From contig CAYWTX010000352.1 in assembly GCA_964461295.1 (NCBI GenBank), positions 1 through 31,461 on the forward strand: 31,461 nucleotides of DNA, in the 5' to 3' direction. The number at the start of each line of letters is the position of its first letter. Within the stretch, counting starts at the first letter, position 1. Of the stretch, positions 7,773-15,491 are shown piece after piece. The notes beneath the pieces are model-generated. The model was not told the DNA's origin, ran no database searches, and worked only from the letters and a program-made list of their open reading frames with translations. Made by a program: the position numbers and the translations under genes. The stretch is from CAYWTX01 sp964461295 (GTDB taxonomy: Bacteria; Planctomycetota; Phycisphaerae; SM23-33).

Positions 7773-8851
7773 GAGATCGAAATATCCAATATCCAGTATG
7801 CAATTCTCAACTCCCAAAGCGGATGGGGCCGCATGTTCAACCGCTTTCCCAATCTTCTTTCCGACTTGGCTATTGGACATTGGATGTTGGATATTGGACA
7901 TTGCTGTTTTCCCTTCTCCTGTCCCTCGGGTGCGCCCAGCCCTGCCCCGACGCTTTTCTTCCGCCCGGCGAGGTGCTCGCCCGCCACAACGCCAACGCCA
8001 ATGCCGTGCCTCGGCTGTGGGCGCGGGCGAAGATTGCCGTCACGCTCGTGGACGACAAGGGCCGCCAGTTCACATGGGGCTCCACCTCGCCGCTGGCGTC
8101 GCCCAACGGCCTGCTGCTGCTGTTCAAGGATCCCAATGGCTCCGGCGGGCATGATTTTGTTCTCATCGGCCGCGAGGCCGCCGGCGTGGAGCTGTTCCGC
8201 CTGGGCAATGACAACGAGCGAGGCGTGTACTACTTCTGGTACTCCTTCGGCGAGCGGGCCGGGGCGTGGTTCGGGCTGACGCGCCTGGCCGGCGGGCCCG
8301 GCGTCGAGGCCCTGCCCATCGACCCCACGCAGCTGGTCAGTCTGCTCGCCATCGTGCCCCTGCCGGTCGAACCGAACGCCCTGCCCGCCACCGTCGTCAC
8401 CATGCAGGACACCCCCGGCCGATGCGCGTACGTGGCCACCCACGTGGGCGCCCAGGCCGTCACCGGCAACGTGCTGTTCAAACGCCGCATGTACTTCCAC
8501 TGGGCGACCCAGGAGCCGCCGCGGGCGTACCGGGTCGACATCCTCGACCCCGCCGGGCGCACGGCTCTCACGGCCGACCTGGCCGACTGGAAGCCCATCG
8601 ACGTGTCCGCGCTGGGCGAGCCGCCGAAGACGGCGCCCGTCATGCCCACGCGGCTGGACATTGCCGCCACGCCCGTCGACACACGCCGGGGGGCCTCCGT
8701 GCGGCGGATTCAACTGGTGCTGTCGGAGGTCACGGCCGGCGAAAAGGCGATGCGGTCGGCCACGCGGTTCCGCCCGCCTCCGGGCGTCGCGGCGACGCAG
8801 GTGGACCGAAGCCTGGTGCAACCGCCGACGACCGACAGGGGGGCGAAATGA
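7769..8851 (+). CDS. Hypothetical putative lipoprotein with repeat-derived N-terminus
   Basis: This is a 360-residue protein of no family I can name. A short hydrophobic run L-L-F-S-L-L-L-S-L-G-C ends at C55, a possible lipidation site, although the lipobox (S-L-G-C) is not ideal. The first about 45 residues, including Y-W-T-L-D-V-G-Y-W-T-L, are translated from a family C repeat (7779-7905). The mature part is rich in beta-type segments (F-T-W-G-S-T-S-P; Y-Y-F-W-Y-S-F-G) and ends in a conserved-looking basic/proline tail. The ATG at 7769 overlaps the upstream stop codon and the TGA at 8849-8851 overlaps the next ATG, so the three genes 7251-10596 are coupled. A start nearer the hydrophobic run (ATG 7823 or a TTG inside the repeat) is also possible. 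Likely location is a membrane surface. Confidence 0.65.
   Translation: MRDRNIQYPVCNSQLPKRMGPHVQPLSQSSFRLGYWTLDVGYWTLLFSLLLSLGCAQPCPDAFLPPGEVLARHNANANAVPRLWARAKIAVTLVDDKGRQFTWGSTSPLASPNGLLLLFKDPNGSGGHDFVLIGREAAGVELFRLGNDNERGVYYFWYSFGERAGAWFGLTRLAGGPGVEALPIDPTQLVSLLAIVPLPVEPNALPATVVTMQDTPGRCAYVATHVGAQAVTGNVLFKRRMYFHWATQEPPRAYRVDILDPAGRTALTADLADWKPIDVSALGEPPKTAPVMPTRLDIAATPVDTRRGASVRRIQLVLSEVTAGEKAMRSATRFRPPPGVAATQVDRSLVQPPTTDRGAK
7779..7905. repeat. Family C inverted repeat (ATATCCAATATCC / GGATATTGGACATTGG)
   Basis: The left side reads AAATATCCAATATCCAGTATG and the right side ATTGGACATTGGATGTTGGA followed by TATTGGACATTG, which are reverse complements of the same words. An inner pair AAAGCGG (7816-7822) and CCGCTTT (7841-7847) is perfect. 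The element lies wholly within the reading frame of the putative lipoprotein and its local AT content is clearly higher than the flanks. Confidence 0.7.
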
Positions 8852-10596
8852 GCAGCAGCGGGCGTCTACTGGCGATGGCGGCGTGCCTGCTGGCCGCGGG
8901 GGGGCAGCTCGCGGCCCAGCCCGCCCCCGGCGGCCAGACCCTCCTTCTCGCCGGTTCCGAACAGGCCCTGTGGCTGATCCGCGCCGATGGGTCGAAGAAC
9001 AGCTTCGACCTGTGCGTGCGCAAGGCCGGCGGCGCCTGGCGATGGATCGACCAGGACCTCGCCGGGCGCCCTGCCGTCGCGGCCGTGTCGGACGAACTGC
9101 TCCACCTCTTCTTCCGCGACACGGGCGACTACCTCACCTTCGGGCCGCAGCGCGGCGAGCGAACGGTGCAGTACCGGCCGCAGGACGCGAACTGGCCGAG
9201 TCGCCAGGCCCCGCTGTCGCTGTGCGCGGGCCCCGACCGGCAGATGTTCGCGCTGGTGGCCCGCCCCGTCGCGACGGCCACGCGCCCGGCGACGACGGCG
9301 CCGGGCGTCGCAGGCCCGGAGGCCGCCACGGTGACGTTCGCGCCCGCGACCGCCCCTGCCGCGCCCGGCGCCGGTTCGTCACGCCGAATCCTCGGCCTGT
9401 TCCACCAGCCGGGGCAGCGGTGGCAACACCTGCTGGACGTGCCCCAGGAGGATTTCGCCCGTGGGGACGTCGCGGCCGTCGCATACGCCGGCGACAAGCT
9501 GTACGTGCTGCTCCACGCGCCCGCCGCCACGCCCGACACGGCCACGCTGCTCAGCGCGCAATGGCCGATCGACCCCAACAAGCCCGCCTGGTCGCCCGTG
9601 CCGCTTGCCGGCCTGCCCGCCAAGGGCAGGATCATCGGCATGGTTGGCGGCCGGCGGCCCGTCATTGTCATATCGCTGCCGGCCGGGCCGGCCCCGCGCG
9701 AGCTCGCGACGTGCATGCCGATGGCCGAGGGCAAGGGGTGGGTCGTTCGGACGGTGGGCGTGGGCGACAAGCCGCAGACTTGGCCGGCGGCTCAGGCGCC
9801 GCTGTCGGCGGCCATCGGCGAGCAGATCGCTCTGCTCTGGAAGGACGAGAAGGGCTTTGGCTTCGCCACGTGCGACCCGCTCACGGGCACGCTGGCGATC
9901 GGCGATGCCAAGGGGCTCTTCGCGCGCCAACCGATCGACGAGTTCGGCACGGCCATGCAGGAGTACTTCGTCTGGATCGTCGTGATCATCGTGCTGCTGC
10001 CGCTGCTGATCTTCCGTCCCCGGGCGGCGGCAGTGCCGTTCGCCCTTCCGGATACGGTTCGCCCGGCGCATCTCGGCAAGCGGCTGTTGGCGGCGGCCGT
10101 CGATTTCCTGCCCTTCCACCTTGCCGGCATGGCGATCGTGAGGGTCGTGGTCCCCGACCTCTCGGTGGACGACCTGTGGCGCCAGATGAAGGACGTCTTC
10201 TCCGGCCAATCCAACCAGTCGCTCCCCGCGGCGTTCGTGATCGAGGCCATCGCGTCACTGACGGCCTACGTGATCTATTGCATCGTGATGGAATCGCTGA
10301 CGGGCGCGACCGTCGGCAAGCGGCTGTTGGCCTTGCGCGTCGTGGGGCCTGGCGGCCAGGGGGCCGACTTCCGGCTGTGCTTGTTGCGGAACGTCTTCAA
10401 GATGCTCGAGTTCATGATGCCCATTCCCTGGGCCTTCGTGCCGATCTTCACCCGTTACCGCCAGCGCCTCGGCGACCTGCTCGCCCACACCGCCGTGGTG
10501 GAGGACAACTTCCCTGCCGTGGAGGCGAAGCCCGACGTGGGCTCCGCAGCCCCCGAGCAGCGCGACGAAAGCGACAAGGGCGAGCGGCGGCAATGA
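8848..10596 (+). CDS. Membrane protein: extracytoplasmic beta-rich sensor-like region plus RDD domain
   Basis: The 582-residue product begins with a signal peptide (L-L-A-M-A-A-C-L-L-A-A to about residue 24). Residues about 30-365 show repeated short motifs such as G-D-K-L-Y-V-L-L and G-E-Q-I-A-L-L-W-K-D that suggest a beta-propeller-like fold, with a threonine/alanine/proline-rich insert near 140-175. A strong transmembrane segment (Y-F-V-W-I-V-V-I-I-V-L-L-P-L-L-I-F) follows. Then comes an RDD domain with G-K-R-L-L-A-A-A-V-D-F, T-V-G-K-R-L-L-A-L-R-V-V-G and R-Q-R-L-G-D-L-L-A-H-T-A-V-V. RDD proteins are poorly characterised; some act in ion or osmolyte exchange. The joining of a secreted sensor-like part to RDD is unusual. 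Start overlaps the upstream stop (ATGA). Confidence 0.8.
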   Translation: MSSSGRLLAMAACLLAAGGQLAAQPAPGGQTLLLAGSEQALWLIRADGSKNSFDLCVRKAGGAWRWIDQDLAGRPAVAAVSDELLHLFFRDTGDYLTFGPQRGERTVQYRPQDANWPSRQAPLSLCAGPDRQMFALVARPVATATRPATTAPGVAGPEAATVTFAPATAPAAPGAGSSRRILGLFHQPGQRWQHLLDVPQEDFARGDVAAVAYAGDKLYVLLHAPAATPDTATLLSAQWPIDPNKPAWSPVPLAGLPAKGRIIGMVGGRRPVIVISLPAGPAPRELATCMPMAEGKGWVVRTVGVGDKPQTWPAAQAPLSAAIGEQIALLWKDEKGFGFATCDPLTGTLAIGDAKGLFARQPIDEFGTAMQEYFVWIVVIIVLLPLLIFRPRAAAVPFALPDTVRPAHLGKRLLAAAVDFLPFHLAGMAIVRVVVPDLSVDDLWRQMKDVFSGQSNQSLPAAFVIEAIASLTAYVIYCIVMESLTGATVGKRLLALRVVGPGGQGADFRLCLLRNVFKMLEFMMPIPWAFVPIFTRYRQRLGDLLAHTAVVEDNFPAVEAKPDVGSAAPEQRDESDKGERRQ

Positions 10597-10715
10597 GTGT
10601 CGGGATGGACTGACGCTCCGCGTGGCGAGCGACGCTCTGGCCTGGCCCCGATCTGGGACCTACCCGCCACGGACGGAGACAGACCTGCCCGCTGGAACGC
10701 GCAGACCGCCGATCT

Positions 10716-10750
10716 CCAATCGCCAATTGGCAATTGGCAATTGGCAATAC
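10716..10750. repeat. Family D tandem palindromic repeat (CCAATTGG)
   Basis: CCAATCGCCAATTGG is followed by CAATTGGCAATTGG: three copies of the 7-bp word GGCAATT. The unit is nearly self-complementary, so either strand can fold. It sits exactly between two converging genes, ending at the stop codon of the minus-strand hydrolase, and could serve as a two-way transcription end. Confidence 0.65.
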
Positions 10751-11632
10751 TTACCGGGCTGTGCGTGTCGGCGGCGTGCCCGCCGCGGGAGGCATGGGGC
10801 GGGTGGTCGGCTTCGGCGCGGCGGGGGCGGGCGGCTTGGCGTGGTTGGTCACGCGCTGGACCAGGGCCTCGTCCCACTTGTCGGCCAGGACGAACGGCGC
10901 GACGAAGTTGGCCACGAACGATCGCGCCGACGTGGTCACGTGGAGGCCATAGTTGCCCGATTCGGCCATCTCCGGATTCCACGGGATCTGGAACATCTTG
11001 GCATACGCATGGCGATTGCCCGTCGCCGCGGCCGAGGGGTGGAAGCCGACTCGCCCGGCGGAGGATTCATGCCGGCCGTCCATGGTTCCGGCGATCGTCG
11101 TGCCGACGCCGAGGAAGAACCAGTCGCGGCGCGAGTAGAAGTTGACGGCGCCGCGTCGCGAGCGAGCCAGGGCGAAGTCGGCCATGTACTCCGGCGAGAC
11201 GGCTGGGGCGACCATGATGATGCCGTCGACCTGCACGTCGCCGGGCAGGGCCTCGGCGATCCACAGCGCCATCGCGCCGCCGCCGCTCTGCCCGACCAGC
11301 ACGATCGGCTGGTCGGGGTGCGCGAAGCGATACTCGGCGATCCGCATGGCGACGCGCCGTGCGGCCGATCGGTTCCTCGTCTCCGCCCGCAGCGTCCACA
11401 GCGGGCCCAGGTGGCTCGTCCAGTCCACCAGGTCGATTCCCCAGCGGACGCCCGCGTCGTTCAGGCCGTCGCAGACCGCCTCGTTCAGCGGGCTGCGCCC
11501 CTCGATCCCCGTCAGAACGACCACCAGACCGCGGTCGAGGCGGTTGGGCGCGAGGTAGGGCCGGTGCGTCGTGCACCCGCCGGCGGCCAGGCAGGCGCCC
11601 GCCGCCACGATGACAAACAGCGACTTGCCCAT
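10751..11632 (-). CDS. Alpha/beta-hydrolase-fold putative lipoprotein
   Basis: This 293-residue protein starts with a lipoprotein-type signal (K-S-L-F-V-I-V-A-A-G-A-C-L-A-A-G-G-C, lipid site C20). It has the nucleophile elbow G-Q-S-G-G with S116 as likely catalytic serine, after the strand P-I-V-L-V-G. An early strand G-L-V-V-V-L-T-G-I-E-G and the later V-D-G-I-I-M-V-A-P-A-V-S fit a serine-hydrolase core. The C-terminus is a proline/threonine-rich tail. It is not clear whether it acts as esterase, lipase or amidase. ATG at 11632 is chosen because it begins the signal sequence; the frame stays open far upstream, but there it only shadows dnaK. It starts 8 bases after the dnaK stop codon on the same strand, so both are likely on one mRNA. 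Confidence 0.82.
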   Translation of the reverse strand: MGKSLFVIVAAGACLAAGGCTTHRPYLAPNRLDRGLVVVLTGIEGRSPLNEAVCDGLNDAGVRWGIDLVDWTSHLGPLWTLRAETRNRSAARRVAMRIAEYRFAHPDQPIVLVGQSGGGAMALWIAEALPGDVQVDGIIMVAPAVSPEYMADFALARSRRGAVNFYSRRDWFFLGVGTTIAGTMDGRHESSAGRVGFHPSAAATGNRHAYAKMFQIPWNPEMAESGNYGLHVTTSARSFVANFVAPFVLADKWDEALVQRVTNHAKPPAPAAPKPTTRPMPPAAGTPPTRTAR

Positions 11633-11640
11633 GGAGTATG

Positions 11641-13566
11641 TTATTCTTTGACCTCGTACTCGGCGTCGATCACGTCTTCGCCTTCCTTCTTCTGCTGCCC
11701 ACTCTCGGGCGGGCGTCCGCGTGGAGGCGGCGTGCCGTCCGCGGCGGCCTTCGCCCCGGCCGCGCCGCGGTACATCTGTTCGGCCACCTTGTGGGAGCTG
11801 TTCTGGAGGTTCTCCATCGATTTGCGGATGCGTTCGGCGTCGTCGCTCTTCAGGGCGTCGCGCAGGTTGGTCAGCGCCGCCTCGACGTTGCCGCGATCCT
11901 CCGCGGACAGCTTGTCGCCCTGGTCGCGGAGCATCTTCTCCACCGTGTAGGCGAACTGGTCGCCCTGGTTTCGCAGGTCCACCAGTTCGCGTCGTCGGCG
12001 GTCGTCGGCGGCGTGCGACTCGGCATCCTTCCGCATGCGGTCGATTTCCTCGCGGTTGAGGCCGCCGGAGCCCTTGATCTCGACGGACTGCTGCTTGCCG
12101 GTGGCCATGTCCTTGGCCGAGACGTGCAGGATGCCGTTGACGTCGATGTTGAAGCTGACTTCGACCTGCGGCACGCCGCGCGGCGCGGGGGGCAGGCCCG
12201 TCAGGTTGAACCGCCCCAGCGTGCGGTTGTCGGGGGCGAACTCGCGCTCGCCCTGAAGCACGTGGATCGTCACTTCGGTCTGGCTGTCGCTCGCCGTGGA
12301 GAAGATCTCCTTCTTCTCCGTCGGGATCGTGGTGTTGCGTTCGATGAGCTTGGTCATCACGCCGCCCAGCGTCTCGACGCCCAAGCTCAGCGGCGTCACG
12401 TCCAGCAGCACCATCTGCTCCTCGATCTCGCCGCCGATGATGCCCGCCTGGATGGCCGCGCCGATCGCCACCGCCTCGTCGGGGTTCACCGACTTGTTGG
12501 GTTCCTTGCCGAACAGGTCCTTGGCGATGTCGCGCACGCGCGGAATCCGCGTCGAGCCGCCCACCAGGATGCATTCATCCACCTGCTCCGGCGTCAGCTT
12601 CGAGTCCGACATCGCCTGCTTGCACGGGCCGACGAGCCTCTGGAACACCGGCTCGCAGAGCTGCTCGAACTTCGACCTCGTCAGCGTCAGCGTCAGGTGC
12701 TTGGGGCCCTCGGCCGTCGCGGTGATGAACGGCAGGTTGACGTTCGCCTCCAGCGCCGTCGACAACTCGCACTTGGCCTTCTCGGCGGCTTCCTTCAGCC
12801 GCTGCATGGCCATCGGGTCCTTCCGCAGGTCGATGCCTTCCTGCCGCTTGAACTCGTCGGCGATGTGGTTGATCAGCAGCTCGTCCAGGTCGTCGCCGCC
12901 CAGGTGCGTGTCGCCGTTGACCGACAGCACCTCGAAGACGTTGTCGCCGATGTCCAAGTTCGAAACGTCGTACGTCCCGCCGCCGAAGTCGAACACCGCG
13001 ACCTTCTCGTTCTTCTTGCGCTCCAGCCCGTACGCCAATGCCGCCGCCGTGGGCTCGTTGATGATCCGCTCGACCTTCAGCCCGGCGATCTCGCCGGCTT
13101 CCTTGGTGGCCGTACGCTGGGAATCGTTGAAGTACGCCGGCACGGTGATGACCGCGCGGGTGACCTCTTCGCCGAGGTAGTCCTCGGCCGTCTTCTTGAG
13201 GTCCCCAAGGATCATGGCGCTGATTTCCTGCGGCGTGTAGTCCTTGCCGCGGACGCGAACCTTGACGAGGTCGTCGGGCCCGCCGACGATCTCGTAAGGC
13301 ACCGTCTTTTCTTCGGTGGCGACCTCGCGGTGCCGCCGGCCCATGAACCGCTTGATCGAGAAGACCGTATTCCTGGGGTTGGTGACCTGCTGGTGCTTGG
13401 CAGGCTGCCCGACCAGACGCTCGCCCTTCTCGGTGAAGCCCACCACCGACGGCGTCAGCCTGTTGCCTTGGCGGTTGATAAGCACTTTAGGCGTCGAACC
13501 TTCCATCAAGGCCACAACGCTATTGGTCGTCCCCAGGTCGATCCCGATAATCTTCTTCGAAGCCAT
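11641..13566 (-). CDS. dnaK: Chaperone protein DnaK (Hsp70)
   Basis: The 641-residue product is a full-length Hsp70, an ATP-driven cytoplasmic chaperone. The N-terminus I-G-I-D-L-G-T-T-N-S is the phosphate-1 loop, and A-V-F-D-F-G-G-G-T-Y-D-V is phosphate 2. I-N-E-P-T-A-A-A-L-A-Y-G-L and V-G-G-S-T-R-I-P complete the nucleotide-binding domain. The linker and substrate domain include V-L-L-D-V-T-P-L-S-L-G-V-E-T. The tail ends in a DnaK-like E-D-V-I-D-A-E-Y-E-V-K-E. The ATG at 13566 has AAGGCGAG about 6 bases upstream. No grpE or dnaJ is adjacent. No CIRCE element is seen in the leader, but a sigma-54-type motif lies about 186 bases before the start. Confidence 0.97.
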   Translation of the reverse strand: MASKKIIGIDLGTTNSVVALMEGSTPKVLINRQGNRLTPSVVGFTEKGERLVGQPAKHQQVTNPRNTVFSIKRFMGRRHREVATEEKTVPYEIVGGPDDLVKVRVRGKDYTPQEISAMILGDLKKTAEDYLGEEVTRAVITVPAYFNDSQRTATKEAGEIAGLKVERIINEPTAAALAYGLERKKNEKVAVFDFGGGTYDVSNLDIGDNVFEVLSVNGDTHLGGDDLDELLINHIADEFKRQEGIDLRKDPMAMQRLKEAAEKAKCELSTALEANVNLPFITATAEGPKHLTLTLTRSKFEQLCEPVFQRLVGPCKQAMSDSKLTPEQVDECILVGGSTRIPRVRDIAKDLFGKEPNKSVNPDEAVAIGAAIQAGIIGGEIEEQMVLLDVTPLSLGVETLGGVMTKLIERNTTIPTEKKEIFSTASDSQTEVTIHVLQGEREFAPDNRTLGRFNLTGLPPAPRGVPQVEVSFNIDVNGILHVSAKDMATGKQQSVEIKGSGGLNREEIDRMRKDAESHAADDRRRRELVDLRNQGDQFAYTVEKMLRDQGDKLSAEDRGNVEAALTNLRDALKSDDAERIRKSMENLQNSSHKVAEQMYRGAAGAKAAADGTPPPRGRPPESGQQKKEGEDVIDAEYEVKE

Positions 13567-13751
13567 AGTGGTCTCGCCTTTCACACACGCCGGCCGCACC
13601 GGCCGGGATCCGAAAACGCGGCACGGTTCAGGTTCGGATGGCGCAGCTCTCCGAGTTGCCGCTGCCGGGGTCCACAACTCTGGCGATTTGTGCCACCAAG
13701 AAGCGGCACGTCCTGAATCAAGCCGAAAGACACGGATTCCAACCCACTGAT

Positions 13752-13767
13752 TGCAATGTTTGTGCCA
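13752..13767 (-). promoter_or_regulatory. Sigma-54-type (-24/-12) promoter motif upstream of dnaK
   Basis: On the minus strand the sequence is TGGCAC-AAACA-TTGCA, with exactly ten bases between GG and GC. That is the consensus spacing of the RpoN promoter, and all ten core positions (TGGCAC and TTGC) match. It points toward dnaK, predicting a start near 13740 and a leader of about 175 bases. Functionality is inferred only from the motif. Confidence 0.5.
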
Positions 13768-13978
13768 ATCACTAACCCACGCAAAAGAAAGCCGTTACGG
13801 CACATTCGCCGCTGCTGCAAGTGCCAAATCGGCTGTGCGCCGCAACCGCCGTGCCCGCTTTGGCAGGCCTGCTCGTTACCCTCTGCTGAACCAGGCCCTT
13901 CCTTCGCCGTTCGTCTTCCCCCCCCCATATGATAGGCCGCTACTCATGCCCCTAACGTCTTCGGGGTGCTCGGAACTC

Positions 13979-14013
13979 GGCGCCACGGCTGCAAACACCG
14001 CAGACGCGGCGCC
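13979..14013 (-). terminator. Hairpin after the HTH-EIIA gene
   Basis: Two arms of 14 bases, GGCGCCACGGCTGC (13979-13992) and GCAGACGCGGCGCC (14000-14013), pair with two mismatches around a 7-base loop. It lies about 20 bases downstream of the HTH-EIIA stop codon (minus strand). No U-tract follows, so it is a candidate terminator or RNA-processing hairpin only. Confidence 0.4.
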
Positions 14014-14034
14014 CATCTCCAGACAGGCCGGTTC

Positions 14035-14745
14035 CTACGCCAGGGTCGCCTTCTCCAGTTCCTCGAGCATCTTCCGCATGTCCTCGGCGTCCTCGGCCGC
14101 CAAGAGCTGGTCGACGTGCGCGCGGGAGTGAAGCATCCGCCCCAGGCGGGCCAGCACGTGCAGATGCGTGCGGTCATCCTTGCAGCAGATCAGGAAGAAC
14201 AGGCGGGTGAGCGAGCCGTCGTCGGCCCCGAACGGGATGCCGCCCGGCGAGAGCCCCACCACGACGAAGCTGTTGGCGATGTCGTACGGCAGCGGGTAGC
14301 GCGGGTGCGGCAGGGCCGCGCCGGGCGCGATCGCCGTGGAGCAGAGGTCCTCGCGCTTCTTCACCTCGGCCATCAGTTCCTCGCGGACGTAGACGACGCC
14401 GGCCTTGTCGGCCAGGTCGACCAGGTCGCGCAGCGCGCCGTCTCGCGTGCGGGCGTGGAGGGGCACGGCGATGCCGCCCCGCGGGATCAGCGGGCCGACG
14501 AGCAGCACCTCGTGATCGAACCCGTGGTGGGCGCTGACGCCCTTCTCGATGCCGGCCAGGCGGTCCTTGGGCAGCTCGTGGATATGCTCCTCGACCCAGT
14601 GGTCGATGTCGCCCTTCTGGAACTGGAAGCTGCCGCCGACCTTCCGGCAGGGAATCTGCCCGCGCGAGGCGAGCTTCAGCACCTCGCGAACGTCCAGGCG
14701 CAGGTACGCGGCCACTTGCTGATCTGTCATTGCTTCGCGCGGCAT
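14035..14745 (-). CDS. Excisionase-type HTH fused to PTS EIIA (fructose/Ntr type) domain
   Basis: The 236-residue protein has two parts. Residues about 7-50 form a MerR/excisionase-like HTH (Q-Q-V-A-A-Y-L, R-G-Q-I-P-C-R-K-V-G-G, D-I-D-H-W). Residues about 80-225 form a type-2 PTS EIIA domain with the phospho-histidine H147 in A-L-P-H-P-R. Such a fusion should switch DNA binding or a partner with the phosphorylation state of a PTS-Ntr-like relay, acting in the cytoplasm. No sugar transporter or EI/HPr gene is near, so a regulatory role is likely. I keep the first ATG at 14745; ATG at 14730 is an alternative and neither has a strong ribosome site. It is divergent from the NusG-like gene. Confidence 0.85.
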   Translation of the reverse strand: MPREAMTDQQVAAYLRLDVREVLKLASRGQIPCRKVGGSFQFQKGDIDHWVEEHIHELPKDRLAGIEKGVSAHHGFDHEVLLVGPLIPRGGIAVPLHARTRDGALRDLVDLADKAGVVYVREELMAEVKKREDLCSTAIAPGAALPHPRYPLPYDIANSFVVVGLSPGGIPFGADDGSLTRLFFLICCKDDRTHLHVLARLGRMLHSRAHVDQLLAAEDAEDMRKMLEELEKATLA

Positions 14746-14894
14746 GGCGATGGGGAATGCTACAGCCGCGGGGGCAAAGAGGAAAGGGATTGTGCTCGTC
14801 GGGTGTGTCCGGTTGGGCGATAATGCCCGGCGGCATCGAACAGGACGCCCCGCCCGCCTGGGATCGGGCGGGCATGGTCGTTCCAGGATCGCGA

Positions 14895-15440
14895 ATGCTT
14901 CGAGGAGAAGAAAATCCGCCGGCGTTGTTCCCCCACGCGGACATCAAGCTGATGCGGGGCACCTGGTGGGTCGCCCACACCAAGCCCCGGCAGGAGAAGG
15001 CGTTGGCCCGCGACCTCGCCAGGTCCGACGCGGGCTACTTCCTGCCGATGTGCGATGTCAAGCGGACCAGCCGCGGGCGAAGCTGGCCAACCAGGTTGCC
15101 CCTGTTTCCCGGCTACGTGTTCCTGTGCGGCTCCGACGCCGATCGCCTCGCCTCGTTGAAGACCGGGCGTGTGATCGCCACGATCCCCGTGCCCGACCAG
15201 CAGGGGCTGCTGGCGGAGTTGGCGGCCGTGCAGCGGCTGATCGAGTCGGGGCTGGGGGTCGATCCCTACCCGGCGTTGAAGCGGGGCGTCCGGTGCCGGG
15301 TCCGCTCGGGCCCGCTGCACGGGCTGGAGGGCAAGGTGGCCCAGCGGCGTGACCGCAGCCGCTTCGTGATCGAGGTGAGCATCCTGGGCCAAGGGGCGGC
15401 CGTGACCATCGACGGCGCCCTGCTGGAGCCGGTGGACTGA
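14895..15440 (+). CDS. NusG-family transcription antitermination factor (specialised NusG-like)
   Basis: This 181-residue protein has an NGN domain starting at W-W-V-A-H-T-K-P-R-Q-E-K (about residue 24), with F-L-P-M-C and L-P-L-F-P-G-Y-V-F as family marks. A KOW-like part follows at about 128-160 (G-V-R-C-R-V-R-S-G-P-L-H-G-L-E-G-K-V). It binds RNA polymerase and modulates elongation in the cytoplasm. It is not the housekeeping nusG, because no secE, rplK or rplA is near; it resembles RfaH-type paralogues that serve specific operons. ATG at 14895 is preferred because AGGA lies 6 bases upstream; an in-frame ATG at 14823 would add 24 residues with no homologous look. The Hdr-Flx operon follows on the same strand. 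Confidence 0.85.
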   Translation: MLRGEENPPALFPHADIKLMRGTWWVAHTKPRQEKALARDLARSDAGYFLPMCDVKRTSRGRSWPTRLPLFPGYVFLCGSDADRLASLKTGRVIATIPVPDQQGLLAELAAVQRLIESGLGVDPYPALKRGVRCRVRSGPLHGLEGKVAQRRDRSRFVIEVSILGQGAAVTIDGALLEPVD

Positions 15441-15453
15441 GAGACTGTCCACT

Positions 15454-15491
15454 GCCGCCTGTGGGGCGGCGAGTCCAGTTCCTGCTGGACT
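15454..15491 (+). terminator. Two tandem hairpins between nusG-like gene and hdrC
   Basis: The first stem is GCCGCC (15454-15459) with GGCGGC (15465-15470). The second is a perfect 7-bp stem AGTCCAG (15472-15478) with CTGGACT (15485-15491). A T-rich stretch TCTTTTACT begins about 10 bases later. This looks like the end of the nusG-like transcript or an attenuator ahead of the hdr operon. Confidence 0.5.

Larger units (their letters stand above)
13567..14034. other. 468-bp non-coding spacer before dnaK
   Basis: No convincing gene is present on either strand. The spacer is less GC-rich than its neighbours in the 13680-13800 part. It holds the sigma-54-like motif (13752-13767), a hairpin GGCCGGTGCGGCC-type palindrome close to dnaK (about 13588-13606), a run of nine C near 13918-13926, and a 14-bp-stem hairpin at 13979-14013. 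Neither a CIRCE element nor an obvious sigma-32-type promoter is seen. Confidence 0.6.

Noticed and set aside
11633..12574. Upstream extension of the hydrolase frame into the dnaK gene
   Set aside because: Reads as arginine/glycine-rich nonsense inside dnaK; the true start is the ATG at 11632 with a lipoprotein signal.
13567..13740. CIRCE heat-shock operator before dnaK
   Set aside because: No TTAGCACTC/GAGTGCTAA pair is present in the leader on either strand.
13581..13928. A 115-codon open frame on the minus strand in the dnaK spacer
   Set aside because: No ribosome site, mixed composition and no recognisable motif; it overlaps the sigma-54-like site and leader.
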